From: Haloplanus salinus
GTDB lineage: Archaea; Halobacteriota; Halobacteria; Halobacteriales; Haloferacaceae
Direction of reading: 5' to 3'
Length of the DNA stretch: 64,000 bases
Assembly (NCBI RefSeq): GCF_003336245.1
Contig: NZ_QPHM01000001.1
Location: 930,001 to 994,000 of the forward strand
Of this stretch, positions 35,953 to 44,351 are shown piece after piece. The position numbers were made by a program, and so were the translations under genes. The notes beneath the pieces were generated by a model. The model was given only the letters and a program-made list of their open reading frames with translations, ran no database searches and was not told the DNA's origin. How positions within the stretch are numbered: position 1 is the first letter of the stretch; each line of letters opens with the position of its first letter.

Positions 35953-36087
35953 GGGCTCGTAGTTCAGCCCGGTAGAACGGCCGGCTGCCGTGGACCGGAC
36001 GGTCGCGGGGTCCCTCGGGACCCCTTACTGAATCGCGTCGCGGTCCACGGGGTCGGACGGCCCTGGGTTCGAGTCCCAGCGAGCCCA
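35953..36087 (+). tRNA. tRNA with structured intron in the anticodon loop; anticodon not certain
   Basis: A full cloverleaf frame is present: acceptor GGGCTCG (35953-35959) with CGAGCCC (36080-36086) and A at 36087, D-arm GTTC/GAAC, and T-arm CTGGG-TTCGAGT-CCCAG (36063-36079). The gene is 135 bases, about 60 too long. The excess lies in the anticodon loop and folds by itself: a 9-bp helix CCGTGGACC/GGTCCACGG (35988-35996 with 36042-36050) and an 8-bp hairpin GGGGTCCC/GGGACCCC (36007-36024). After C32-T33 the next bases are GCC, so anticodons GCC, GCG or GGG are possible depending on the cut sites. It does not show a clean bulge-helix-bulge. Confidence 0.75.
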
Positions 36088-36182
36088 CTGTCCCGACGCG
36101 GGACGGGATACAGCCGTTCTCCGACGCGACGCGGGTTTCCGGTCGGTCGATCCGTATTAGTCGCTCGACGCGAAGACGTGGT

Positions 36183-36971
36183 ATGGATCTGGAACTCGAC
36201 GGCAACGTCGCGCTCGTCACCGGATCGAGCCGCGGGCTCGGGAAGGCCTGTGCGCGGACGCTCGCCGCGGAAGGCGCACACGTCGTCTGTAACGGGCGGG
36301 ACGAGGAGCGACTGGCCGAGACGGTGGCGGCCCTCGACGACGGGAGCGACAGGGTGGTCGGCGTCGCCGCGGACCTCACCGACCCGGACGCGGTGGCGGC
36401 GCTCGTCGAGGAGACGGTCGACACCTTCGGCGGCCTTGATCACGTCGTCACGAACGTCGGCGGCCCCGCGATGCGGCCGTTCGGCGACATCGACGACGCG
36501 ACGTGGTTCGACACGTTCGAACTGCTGGTGATGAGCGTCGTCCGCGTCGTCAGGGCGGCGGCGCCACACCTCCGGGCCGGCGACGGCGGGTCGGTAGTGT
36601 CGGTCACCTCCCGGACGGTGTGGGAGACCATCGAGAACTACGCGCTGTCGAACGCGCTCCGGCTCGCCATCGTCGGCCTCGATTCGACGCTCGCGCGCGA
36701 ACTCGCCCCGGCGGTGCGGGTCAACGCCGTCGCCCCCGGGCCGTTCGAGACCGGCCGGATCGACGCGCTGGTCGAGGAGAGTCTCGACGTCGGCGCGTTC
36801 GACACCCCGGAGGCGGCGCGCGAGGCGTGGGGCGGCGGCGTACCGCTCGGCCGGCCGGGTCGGCCGGCCGAACTCGCCGACCTCGTTGCGTTCCTGCTCT
36901 CGTCGCGGGCGAGTTACGTCACCGGCGAGACGGTGCGGATCGACGGTGGGGTGACGCGCGCGCCACGCTGA
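36183..36971 (+). CDS. SDR-family oxidoreductase lacking the canonical active-site Lys
   Basis: The 262-residue protein has the SDR cofactor site [12 protein letters not shown] and TNVGG in place of NNAG, with a normal C-terminal [13 protein letters not shown]. The catalytic block reads [19 protein letters not shown], so Tyr is kept but YxxxK has become YxxxN. The same replacement is common in a subgroup of 3-oxoacyl-ACP-reductase-like SDRs, so the enzyme may be active on another substrate or serve a non-redox role. It stands 95 bp downstream of the tRNA. Confidence 0.88.
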   Translation: MDLELDGNVALVTGSSRGLGKACARTLAAEGAHVVCNGRDEERLAETVAALDDGSDRVVGVAADLTDPDAVAALVEETVDTFGGLDHVVTNVGGPAMRPFGDIDDATWFDTFELLVMSVVRVVRAAAPHLRAGDGGSVVSVTSRTVWETIENYALSNALRLAIVGLDSTLARELAPAVRVNAVAPGPFETGRIDALVEESLDVGAFDTPEAAREAWGGGVPLGRPGRPAELADLVAFLLSSRASYVTGETVRIDGGVTRAPR

Positions 36972-37021
36972 CGCCCCGGCGCGGGCGACACCCATAGGTC
37001 GGCGGGGTGTTACGGTGTGGT

Positions 37022-37678
37022 ATGGAGCGTGCCGGTCGGTTTCGGGTCTACCGCGGCGTCGAGTCGGTTCCACACATCAACGTTCAGGCCGTCGCCGAGC
37101 CAACGCTGTACTCCGTCTATCGGTCGGGGTACGACGCTGGCCTGCAGGAGATGGTCGACGCCCTCGCCACCGGCGACCTGCTCGAGGCGACCCTCGACGG
37201 CGACCCCGCGGACGACGCCGAGCCGTGGCGACTGACGGCTGCCGACCGGATCGATCGGGTTCGGACCGCCTTCGCCGTCGACGTCGACCCGCCCGCGGTG
37301 GCCCGCGAGTGCTGGACGACCGGCCGCACCGAGCCGGCGTACACCGTCCTGACGGACGACGGGGAGCCGGTCGGCGTCTGTGGCGTCCAGCCCCGCGACC
37401 CCCTCCCGAACGGGGCGTTCGTCCCGAGCGTCCTGACCGGGCTGCTGCCCCTCGAAGCCGAGTTCGAGTCCGTGCCGAAGGTCGGCGAGCCGGCGGTCGA
37501 AGCGGTCTTTCTCGACCCCGATCCGCCCGAGGCGTCGTCGTACCGGCGGCCGTACGGCGTCGTCTTCCTGTTCACCCGGCCGTCGACGGCGCCCGCGGAG
37601 CGGCTCCGGGAGACGTACGACTGCCCGCTCGATTCCGACACCCGTCCGACGTTCGACCCGTACGCTATCCGTCGGTGA
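37022..37678 (+). CDS. Conserved haloarchaeal protein (DUF6663-like), function unknown
   Basis: The 218-residue soluble, acidic protein starts MERAGRFRVYRGVESV at ATG 37022. Its layout (a small RFRVYR strand, a DAGLQEMVDAL helix, then a WRLTAADRIDRV segment) matches a haloarchaea-only family. No catalytic motif is seen. The ATG lies 50 bp after the SDR stop, so the two may be co-transcribed. Confidence 0.72.
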   Translation: MERAGRFRVYRGVESVPHINVQAVAEPTLYSVYRSGYDAGLQEMVDALATGDLLEATLDGDPADDAEPWRLTAADRIDRVRTAFAVDVDPPAVARECWTTGRTEPAYTVLTDDGEPVGVCGVQPRDPLPNGAFVPSVLTGLLPLEAEFESVPKVGEPAVEAVFLDPDPPEASSYRRPYGVVFLFTRPSTAPAERLRETYDCPLDSDTRPTFDPYAIRR

Positions 37679-37728
37679 TACGGCGGAAAAATGGCTGATC
37701 GGGCGGCTCGATCGGATCGCGGCCGGCG

Positions 37729-37884
37729 TCACTCGTCGCCGCCGTCGGTGACGAGTTCGACCTCGACGTCGCGTTCCTCCTCGAAGCCGTCGGGCGTCCA
37801 GTCGTCGTCCTCGGCATCGACCGGTTCGTCGTCGTCGCGTTCGTCCCACCAAGACGTGTTCTCGTACTCGTAGTGATGACACAT
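37729..37884 (-). CDS. Small acidic conserved protein, function unknown
   Basis: The 51-residue product starts MCHHYEYENTSWWDERDDDEP and is dominated by Asp and Glu. The Cys-His-His head followed by two Trp recalls small haloarchaeal proteins that accompany metal or redox genes, but no domain is known. ATG 37884 is preferred over an extension with no support. Confidence 0.6.
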   Translation of the reverse strand: MCHHYEYENTSWWDERDDDEPVDAEDDDWTPDGFEEERDVEVELVTDGGDE

Positions 37885-38040
37885 GGTCACGTCACCCACG
37901 AAACCCTGAGTACTGGACGAATAAAACCGTTCCGCGCCGGGCCGTCCCGGGTCTCGGTGGCCCACCGACCGCGGGCCGACGGTTCGACGTGTTATCGGAC
38001 GGATACGTGATTACAACCGGACAGAACAACCTAATCGTCG

Positions 38041-38053
38041 GATAAATATTTAA
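38041..38053 (+). promoter_or_regulatory. TATA box of the halorhodopsin gene
   Basis: GATAAATATTTAA is centred about 27 bp upstream of 38074, so transcription should start just before the ATG at 38078, and the earlier ATG at 38054 would lie upstream of the transcript start. This selects the shorter protein and indicates a leaderless message. Confidence 0.6.
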
Positions 38054-38077
38054 ATGTCCGGACCGAACGTCGATCGC

Positions 38078-38908
38078 ATGTCCGAAACACTGGTACCACG
38101 GGGTATCGACATACTGCTTCAGGCGAGCCAGGCCGACGCCCTGTCGGCGGTACAGGGTGATCCGCTGCTCAGTTCGTCGCTGTGGATCAACGTCGCGTTG
38201 GCCGGGCTCTCGATCCTGCTGTTCGTCTACATGGGCCGGAACGTGACGAGCGGGCGCGCGAAGCTCGTCTGGGGGGCGACGCTCATGATCCCGCTGGTCT
38301 CGATTTCGAGCTATCTCGCCTTGCTCTCCGGGCTGACCGTCGGCTTCATCGAGATGCCGGCGGGCCACGCCCTCGCCGGCGAGGAAGTGATGAGCCAGTG
38401 GGGCCGGTATCTGACGTGGACGCTGTCGACGCCGATGATCCTCCTCGCGCTCGGCCTCGTCGCCGACGTCGACGCCGGGAGCCTGTTTACCGTCATCGCC
38501 GCGGACATCGCGATGTGTGTGACGGGGCTGGCCGCGGCGCTGACGACCTCCTCGTACCTGTTCCGGTGGGCGTTCTACGGCGTCAGCTGTGCGTTCTTCC
38601 TCGTCGTCCTCGGTGCGCTGCTAACCGAGTGGTCGGCGTCGGCGGCGAACGCCGGCACCGGCGAGATATTCGGGACGCTCCGGGCGTTGACCGTCGTGCT
38701 CTGGCTGGGCTATCCGATCATCTGGGCCGTCGGCGTCGAGGGACTGGCGCTCGTCGGGTCGGTCGGGCTCACGTCGTGGGGTTACTCGATCCTCGACGTG
38801 TTCGCGAAGTACGTGTTCTCGTTCCTGCTCCTGCGGTGGGTGGCCAGTAACGAGGGCGTGGTGTCGGGGGCGCGAAGCGCTGCCGGGGCGGCGCTCGGCG
38901 ACGACTGA
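38078..38908 (+). CDS. hop: Halorhodopsin, light-driven chloride pump
   Basis: The 276-residue seven-helix rhodopsin has the chloride-pump helix-C motif Thr113-Ser117-Ala124 (RYLTWTLSTPMILLALGL), replacing the Asp-Thr-Asp of proton pumps, and the retinal Lys244 in LDVFAKYVF with Asp240. A conserved B-C loop GFIEMPAGH is also present, as in other halorhodopsins. The promoter position fixes the start at 38078. It is followed, divergently across a short gap, by a bat-type regulator and, further on, a CrtI-like desaturase, a light- and carotenoid-linked neighbourhood. Confidence 0.95.
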   Translation: MSETLVPRGIDILLQASQADALSAVQGDPLLSSSLWINVALAGLSILLFVYMGRNVTSGRAKLVWGATLMIPLVSISSYLALLSGLTVGFIEMPAGHALAGEEVMSQWGRYLTWTLSTPMILLALGLVADVDAGSLFTVIAADIAMCVTGLAAALTTSSYLFRWAFYGVSCAFFLVVLGALLTEWSASAANAGTGEIFGTLRALTVVLWLGYPIIWAVGVEGLALVGSVGLTSWGYSILDVFAKYVFSFLLLRWVASNEGVVSGARSAAGAALGDD

Positions 38909-38982
38909 GGTCGGTGTAACTGTTTTTCCGTGGATCGCCGGATCGGCTCGGTGACCCACCGTAGTGACGGCCGACGAACCGC

Positions 38983-39633
38983 CTACTCGCGGAGCAGGTC
39001 GTCGAGGAGGGTCCGCTGTGCGGCCGCGAGATGTTCCGCGAACGTCGACGGGCCGATGCCGAGTTCGTCGGCGACGGCCGTAGCGTTGGCCTCGCGGGGG
39101 TACGCGAAGTAGCCCATGCGGTGCGCCGTCCGGACGACTTCCCGCTGCCGGTCGGTGAGACGGCTCCGGTCGACGACGGTCGGATCGCCGTCGTCGGTCG
39201 CCCCTTCGTCACCGGTCTGGACGAGGTAGCGAAGCTCCACCCGCTCGGCCGCGTCGGCGAGTTCGTCGACGATCGTCCGCAGGCGCTCGACGCTCCGGAG
39301 ATGGAGGGTGAGAACGAGCGTGCCGTCTCGAACCCGGACGTCGGCGATGGGCGAGCCGAGCGATTCGACGATCTCGCAGGCACAGGTGGTCTCCGGGTCG
39401 CGCTCGAAGCGGTAGACGCGCTCCTCGCCCACCTCGACGACCGGGGTGACGGCGTCGAAGGACGCGGCCGCCTCGGCGGCGTCGCTCGCGACACGAAACT
39501 CCTCCGCCGTGCCGTCCCGTCCGGTCGCCCACGTCACGTCGGTCACGGCGGCGCCGCTCTCCGCAGCGAACGACGCGAGCGGGCAGTTCGTCGGTTCGTG
39601 GACCGCCAGTTCGGCGCGGACGCCATCCGACAT
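38983..39633 (-). CDS. Bacterioopsin-activator-like (bat-type) HTH regulator
   Basis: The 216-residue protein has an N-terminal domain of about 120 residues with strands FRVASDAAEAAASFDAVTP and an RVYRFERDPETTCAC segment, and a C-terminal HTH_10 domain, LTDRQREVVRTAHRMGYFAYPREANATAVADELGIGPSTFAEHL. Such proteins activate opsin and carotenoid genes. Convergent with the halorhodopsin gene, it may control that gene, but this is inferred. ATG 39633 is used. Confidence 0.88.
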   Translation of the reverse strand: MSDGVRAELAVHEPTNCPLASFAAESGAAVTDVTWATGRDGTAEEFRVASDAAEAAASFDAVTPVVEVGEERVYRFERDPETTCACEIVESLGSPIADVRVRDGTLVLTLHLRSVERLRTIVDELADAAERVELRYLVQTGDEGATDDGDPTVVDRSRLTDRQREVVRTAHRMGYFAYPREANATAVADELGIGPSTFAEHLAAAQRTLLDDLLRE

Positions 39634-39814
39634 CGTTTTGATCGCACGACTCGGCGGATATAAGCCTCGTGGCGAGCGCACGACGCCGACGCTCTCGCGG
39701 CGCTGGACTGTCCGTTCGCCGTCGCCTTCCGGGTGTCTTCATCGGCGTGATCGCACTCCCCGCCGTCGCCGTCGGGAGCCTCCCCGACCGGGAGCGGGGC
39801 CTCCGGCACGTCGC

Positions 39815-41338
39815 TTAGAACGGGACGAGCGAGCGCACCCCCGCCTCCGCGTCGACACCCACGTCCGCCCGCACCGCGTCGGCGACGTGAGCGCCGCTGA
39901 TCAGACACATCGGGACGCCGATGCCGGGGTCCGTGAACGAGCCGGTGTAGTAGAGGCCGGTGACGGCCGCCGACCGCTGGCTCGGCCGGAACGGCCCCGT
40001 CTGGCCGAGGGTGTGTGCGAGGCCGAGTGCCGTCCCCTGTGGGTAACCCATCGACGCGAACTCCGTGACACAGGCCGACCGCTCGACGACGATCCGATCG
40101 CGCAGGTCGACGCCGGTGTGGGCGGCCAGGTCGTCGAGGACCGCCTCGCGGAACCGCGCCCGCTGGTCCGGGCCGTCGTCCAGCCCCGGCGCGATGGGCA
40201 CGAGGACGACGACCGTCGAGTGGCCGTCGGGCGCGACGCCGTCGTCGGTCCGGGAGGGGACGTTCACGTAGTACGAAGGGTCGCTCGGCCACGACGGCCG
40301 ATCGAAGATCGACTCGAAATGCGAGCGCCAGTCCGTCGGGAGGACGAGCGTGTGGTGGGACAGCGCCGGCAGGTCGCCCTCGACGCCGAGATAGAGCACG
40401 AACGCGGAGGGGGCGTACGTCCGCGACGCCCAGTAGTCGGGGTCGCGGTCCCCGCGGCCCGCGGGCAGCAGCTCCCGCTCGGTGTACGAGGGCGGGGCGT
40501 TGCTGACCACCCGGTCGACCGTGCGTTGGCCGGCCGTCGTCGTCACCGTCAGCCCGTCGGCCGTCGGTTCGAGGCCCGTGACGGGCGTCCGCGTCTCGAA
40601 CGTGACGCCGAGGTCGCGCGCCAGCCGAGCGACGCCGTCGACGACACTCGCCATGCCGCCCGTGGGGTAGTGGACACCGAGGGTGTAGTCGACGTGGCTC
40701 ATCAGCGAGTAGAGCGCGGGCGTGTTGTACGGCGATCCGCCGAGGAAGACGAGCGTGTACTCGACGAGCTGTCTGAGCTTCGGGTGCTCGAAGTAGTCCG
40801 CGACGTGGTCGTCCATCGATCCGAGAAGCGGAAGGCCACGCGCCGCCCGCAACAGGGAGGGGTCGAACCAGTCCCGCACCCGCGGACGACGCTCGTAGAC
40901 GAACTCCTCCATAGCCACCTCGTAGGCCGCTGCGGCGTCGGACAGATACGCGTCGAGCGCGTCGTCGGCGCCCGACTCGTAGGACGCGAAGAGCGCGCGC
41001 TGGCCCGCGCGGTCGGCGGGGACCGCGGCGCTGTCGCCGTCCTTCCAGAACACCCGGTAGTTCGGGTCGAGCCGCGTCAGCGAGTAGTAGTCCGACGGTT
41101 CGCGCCCGAAGCGACCGAAGAAGCGCTCGAACACGTCGGGCATCAGATACCACGACGGACCGGTGTCGAACCGGAAGCCGTCGCGCTCGATACGCCCGGC
41201 GACGCCGCCGAGGTGGTCCCGTCGCTCGACGACGGTCACGTCGGCGCCGGCGTCGGCGAGGTGGCAGGCGGCCGAGAGCCCGCCGAACCCCGCGCCGATC
41301 ACCACTATGGATTCGGAGTCGAGTCCCGTCGGTGTCAT
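39815..41338 (-). CDS. Phytoene desaturase-like FAD oxidoreductase (CrtI family)
   Basis: The 507-residue flavoprotein starts VVIGAGFGGLSAACHLADAGADVTVVERRDHLGG, the FAD-binding dinucleotide fold of CrtI-type desaturases, and ends GLYYTGSFTDPGIGVPMCLISG, their C-terminal signature. It likely acts in carotenoid (bacterioruberin or retinal) synthesis. No phytoene synthase is adjacent. ATG 41338 gives a short head before the fold. Confidence 0.9.
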   Translation of the reverse strand: MTPTGLDSESIVVIGAGFGGLSAACHLADAGADVTVVERRDHLGGVAGRIERDGFRFDTGPSWYLMPDVFERFFGRFGREPSDYYSLTRLDPNYRVFWKDGDSAAVPADRAGQRALFASYESGADDALDAYLSDAAAAYEVAMEEFVYERRPRVRDWFDPSLLRAARGLPLLGSMDDHVADYFEHPKLRQLVEYTLVFLGGSPYNTPALYSLMSHVDYTLGVHYPTGGMASVVDGVARLARDLGVTFETRTPVTGLEPTADGLTVTTTAGQRTVDRVVSNAPPSYTERELLPAGRGDRDPDYWASRTYAPSAFVLYLGVEGDLPALSHHTLVLPTDWRSHFESIFDRPSWPSDPSYYVNVPSRTDDGVAPDGHSTVVVLVPIAPGLDDGPDQRARFREAVLDDLAAHTGVDLRDRIVVERSACVTEFASMGYPQGTALGLAHTLGQTGPFRPSQRSAAVTGLYYTGSFTDPGIGVPMCLISGAHVADAVRADVGVDAEAGVRSLVPF

Positions 41339-41606
41339 GGGTGCCTCTGCGGCCGGCGGCGACACTGGTACCGACCGCGTTCCGAACGTCGGGGCGCGTC
41401 GGGACAGAGACCACCCCCGAACAGCGTGGGCCTTTATCCGTCGTCGCGTCCGCCGACCGCCCGCACGGGTCGGCGACGCCGGCCGGGCTACGGCTGACGC
41501 ACCGCCACCGCAGCGGGCGCCGTCGACGGATCGAGCGTCGGGGCACGGGCACGGGCGGGAGCGGGGGCCGCGACCGTACCTCGCTCGTCGGTCGGCCGAT
41601 AACCGG

Positions 41607-41987
41607 TCAGTACGGTGGCTCGATGGCAGCCACGAGCATGTACAGGGCGAAGGCCGAAACGAGGAGTCCTCCCAGTTGCGTCCCGGCGGTCGCGAGGAAA
41701 CCCACGTCGTAGATGAGCGGGGCGAGCATGAACCAGCCCCCGAAGATGGTGGTCAGCGTCGCTGCCGGCATCGACGGGCTCGACCGGCGACGGTACAGGC
41801 GGAGGTTCTGCCCGGCGAAGACGACGCCGAGCAGCCCGCTCGTGACGAGGCTGCCGGTGAAGGCGCGACTCGCACCCGCGACGACCGGCGTCACGGTAAC
41901 GAGGAGACAGCCGAGCAACGCAACGACCGCCGAGACGGTAAGAAACGGAGTGGAACGGTCCGATGGCACGGGCTGTGTACGGGCCAC
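41607..41987 (-). CDS. Four-helix membrane protein, SPW-repeat-like
   Basis: The 126-residue protein has four transmembrane helices, a GGWFMLAPLIYD loop and a repeated two-helix pattern similar to SPW-repeat proteins, although the SPW triplet itself is not present. GTG 41987 is the likely start; a second GTG lies six codons in. Function unknown. Confidence 0.65.
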   Translation of the reverse strand: MARTQPVPSDRSTPFLTVSAVVALLGCLLVTVTPVVAGASRAFTGSLVTSGLLGVVFAGQNLRLYRRRSSPSMPAATLTTIFGGWFMLAPLIYDVGFLATAGTQLGGLLVSAFALYMLVAAIEPPY

Positions 41988-42041
41988 AACGGCAAAAGTG
42001 CATCCACGGCGGCGTGATCCGCCGTCGAGCGAGGGGGCGTC

Positions 42042-44300
42042 TCAGTCGTCGCTCGCCGTCTCGCTCCGCGCCCGTTCGACCGTCGCCGCCTCGTCGGTGC
42101 GGAGGTCCGAGACGAACGCGAACAGGTCGTCGAAGTCGGCGATGCCCTCCCGTTCGAGATACTGGACGTACCGGTGTTTCCGGTGGAACTCCTCCTCGAC
42201 GGCCTCGACGTCGCGGTCGGTGGCGTCGGCGAGGCGATGGAAGAGGCGGACGCCGAGCGCGCGGTGGTCGTCGTCGAGATGGGGGTGGGCGTAGTCGAGA
42301 CTGAACTCGCCGTCGGTGTCGCGGCGCGCGACGACGTTCCAGTACAGCGTGCGCCCGCCCTTCTCGACGCGCCCCGCCGGGAGTGTACCGGAGTCGAGAG
42401 CCTCGTACTCGGACTCGCTCAGGAGTTCGACCGCCTCCGCGACGTAGCGGTCGCCGTCGACGTGGTGGGGGAAGATCACGAGGTCGATCTCCCGCAGGAG
42501 GTAGGTCGGCAGTCCCTGCTCGACGACGCGGTTGATGAGCGTCTCCACGTCCTCGGCGTGAGTGGTGCCGATGACGCCGTGGCCGGTGTTCAACGTCTCA
42601 CCGAACGTCTCGAACGAGGCGGGCGTGTTGATCTCCGCGATGACCTCCACGTCGGGGTTCAGGTAGTTGGTCTCGGTCATCAGCCGCGCCATGGTCACGC
42701 GCTTGTACTCGTTCTCGTGGTCCCGCGTCGTCAGGGAGATGCCCGTCTCGTGGGGGAGTCGAACCTCGCGGCTGCCCTCGTCGATGGAGACGGGGCGGTC
42801 GTCGTAGGGGACGAAGGGCATGTGGGCGTTCATGAGCGTCGTCTTCCCCACCCCGGTCGGGCCCGAGAACAGGACGACGCCGTGGCGTTCGTACAGCATC
42901 CAGAGGATCGTGACGAGTTCGGTCGAGATGGCGTCGCGGTCGAGTAGGTCGACGGGCGTCATGGCGTCGGCGGACTGCTTGCGGATGGAGACGTGCGGGC
43001 CGTCCTCGGAGATGACGGGAAGGGCAACGGCACAGCGGATGGTCTCCGCGACGCCCGGCGGGTCGAGGTTCACCTTCGCGCTCGGCCGACTGGCGCTGAG
43101 TTCCGTCCCGTCGCTCGCAGCGAGTTGCGTGACGACGTTGACGAAGGCCGTCTCGTCGTCGAAGGCGAGGTTCGTAGGGACGCGGCCGACGGGGAGTTCG
43201 TCGGCCCGCGGAATCACCTTTACCCGTTCGTCGACGCGGTTAGCCTCCACGTCCTCCAGGTGCGGGTCGCGGATGGGAACCGTGAGGACGCCGTGACCCA
43301 CGTAGTCACGGAGGACGTAATAGACCAAGTCGTCGAGGCGGTCGGTAGCGTACCGGCTGTCGACCGGCGGGACCGCGAGGCCGTACTCCGCGAGCGCGGT
43401 CAGCAAACGGTACTTCGTCGCCGCGACCCACGCCCGGGTGTTGCGGGCGGTGAGCCGCCGGGAGAGGAAGCCACGGGCACGCTCGCGGACGAAGGCGTGA
43501 CGATCCTCCACTACGTCCTCGACGTTGGCCTCCCAGACCCGCTCCTTGCACTCCTCGATGAGTTGCTCGTCGCCGGGGAGCAGATCCGGTTCGAGGACGG
43601 CGTACTTCGTCGAGAACTGGTCGCTCCCCAGCAGATGTTCCCGATAGATCACCACGTCGACGTCGAAGCCGGCGAAGTCGACGGTGTAACGCCGGAGACG
43701 TTCGCCGGCCACCCGGTCGATAAAACGGGCGTGGGCGTCGAAGTCGGTACGGGCGGGCGCGTAGTGCTCGGTGTGGACGACCACGCGATCGTCCTCGCGG
43801 CCCACGTCGACCACCTCGATCCGGTCGTCGAGCGCGAGCGGCGTCGGGTCCCCCAGCAGTCGAAGCTCACAGAGCGCGTGGTGGGTGAGGCGGCGCCACG
43901 CAGCCGGCGAGGCGTCGATCAGGCGGTCGAGCGCCCGGCGGTACTTGGGTTCGAACCCCGCGGCGGCGCGTTCGGCCGTCCCCTCCCGCGTCAGCGGCCG
44001 ACGGCGGTTGACGACTTGAAAGTGGTCGCGGATACGCTCCATCGCAGCCCGGTCCCGCGGCCCGAGCCCCGGTTCGCGGATCGAATAGGCGAACTCGTCG
44101 GTTTCGGTTTCGCGGACGGTCGCCACGACGCCCGGCGACACTTCGTACTGTGCGACCACGTCGGGCGCGTACCACGCGTCGGCGTCACCGGGCGCCCGCG
44201 GCGTCGGAACGGCCCCGTCGTCGGCGCGCGACTCGCCGCCGCCGACCGAGAGCGTCGGTCCGTCACTCATCTCGGCTTCGTCTCCCCCCGGGAGCGACAT
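42042..44300 (-). CDS. tadA: TadA/VirB11-type type II/IV secretion ATPase for pilus assembly
   Basis: The 752-residue ATPase has an extended N-terminal domain (about 1-430), then Walker A SGPTGVGKTTLMN (about 485-497), an Asp box SIDEGSREV, Walker B-like DVEVIAEINTPASFETF and a His box TTHAED. It should power pilus subunit assembly. In haloarchaea it normally sits immediately before tadC; here tadC is at 6608-8542 and this gene stands alone, next to a small membrane protein. The start may instead be the ATG at 44270 (MSDGPTL), ten codons in. Confidence 0.92.
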   Translation of the reverse strand: MSLPGGDEAEMSDGPTLSVGGGESRADDGAVPTPRAPGDADAWYAPDVVAQYEVSPGVVATVRETETDEFAYSIREPGLGPRDRAAMERIRDHFQVVNRRRPLTREGTAERAAAGFEPKYRRALDRLIDASPAAWRRLTHHALCELRLLGDPTPLALDDRIEVVDVGREDDRVVVHTEHYAPARTDFDAHARFIDRVAGERLRRYTVDFAGFDVDVVIYREHLLGSDQFSTKYAVLEPDLLPGDEQLIEECKERVWEANVEDVVEDRHAFVRERARGFLSRRLTARNTRAWVAATKYRLLTALAEYGLAVPPVDSRYATDRLDDLVYYVLRDYVGHGVLTVPIRDPHLEDVEANRVDERVKVIPRADELPVGRVPTNLAFDDETAFVNVVTQLAASDGTELSASRPSAKVNLDPPGVAETIRCAVALPVISEDGPHVSIRKQSADAMTPVDLLDRDAISTELVTILWMLYERHGVVLFSGPTGVGKTTLMNAHMPFVPYDDRPVSIDEGSREVRLPHETGISLTTRDHENEYKRVTMARLMTETNYLNPDVEVIAEINTPASFETFGETLNTGHGVIGTTHAEDVETLINRVVEQGLPTYLLREIDLVIFPHHVDGDRYVAEAVELLSESEYEALDSGTLPAGRVEKGGRTLYWNVVARRDTDGEFSLDYAHPHLDDDHRALGVRLFHRLADATDRDVEAVEEEFHRKHRYVQYLEREGIADFDDLFAFVSDLRTDEAATVERARSETASDD

Positions 44301-44351
44301 AGCCGTTGCTGGCTCGCTATCACTGATAATACTCGGGGCGAGGGAAGCCGG

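Noticed and set aside
35953-36087. Assignment as tRNA-Trp, elongator tRNA-Met or tRNA-Gln
   Set aside because: These are the usual intron-bearing haloarchaeal tRNAs, but no CCA, CAT or TTG can be placed after U33 with a paired anticodon stem.
38054-38077. Upstream ATG for halorhodopsin
   Set aside because: It would lie before the transcript start predicted from the TATA box at 38041-38053.
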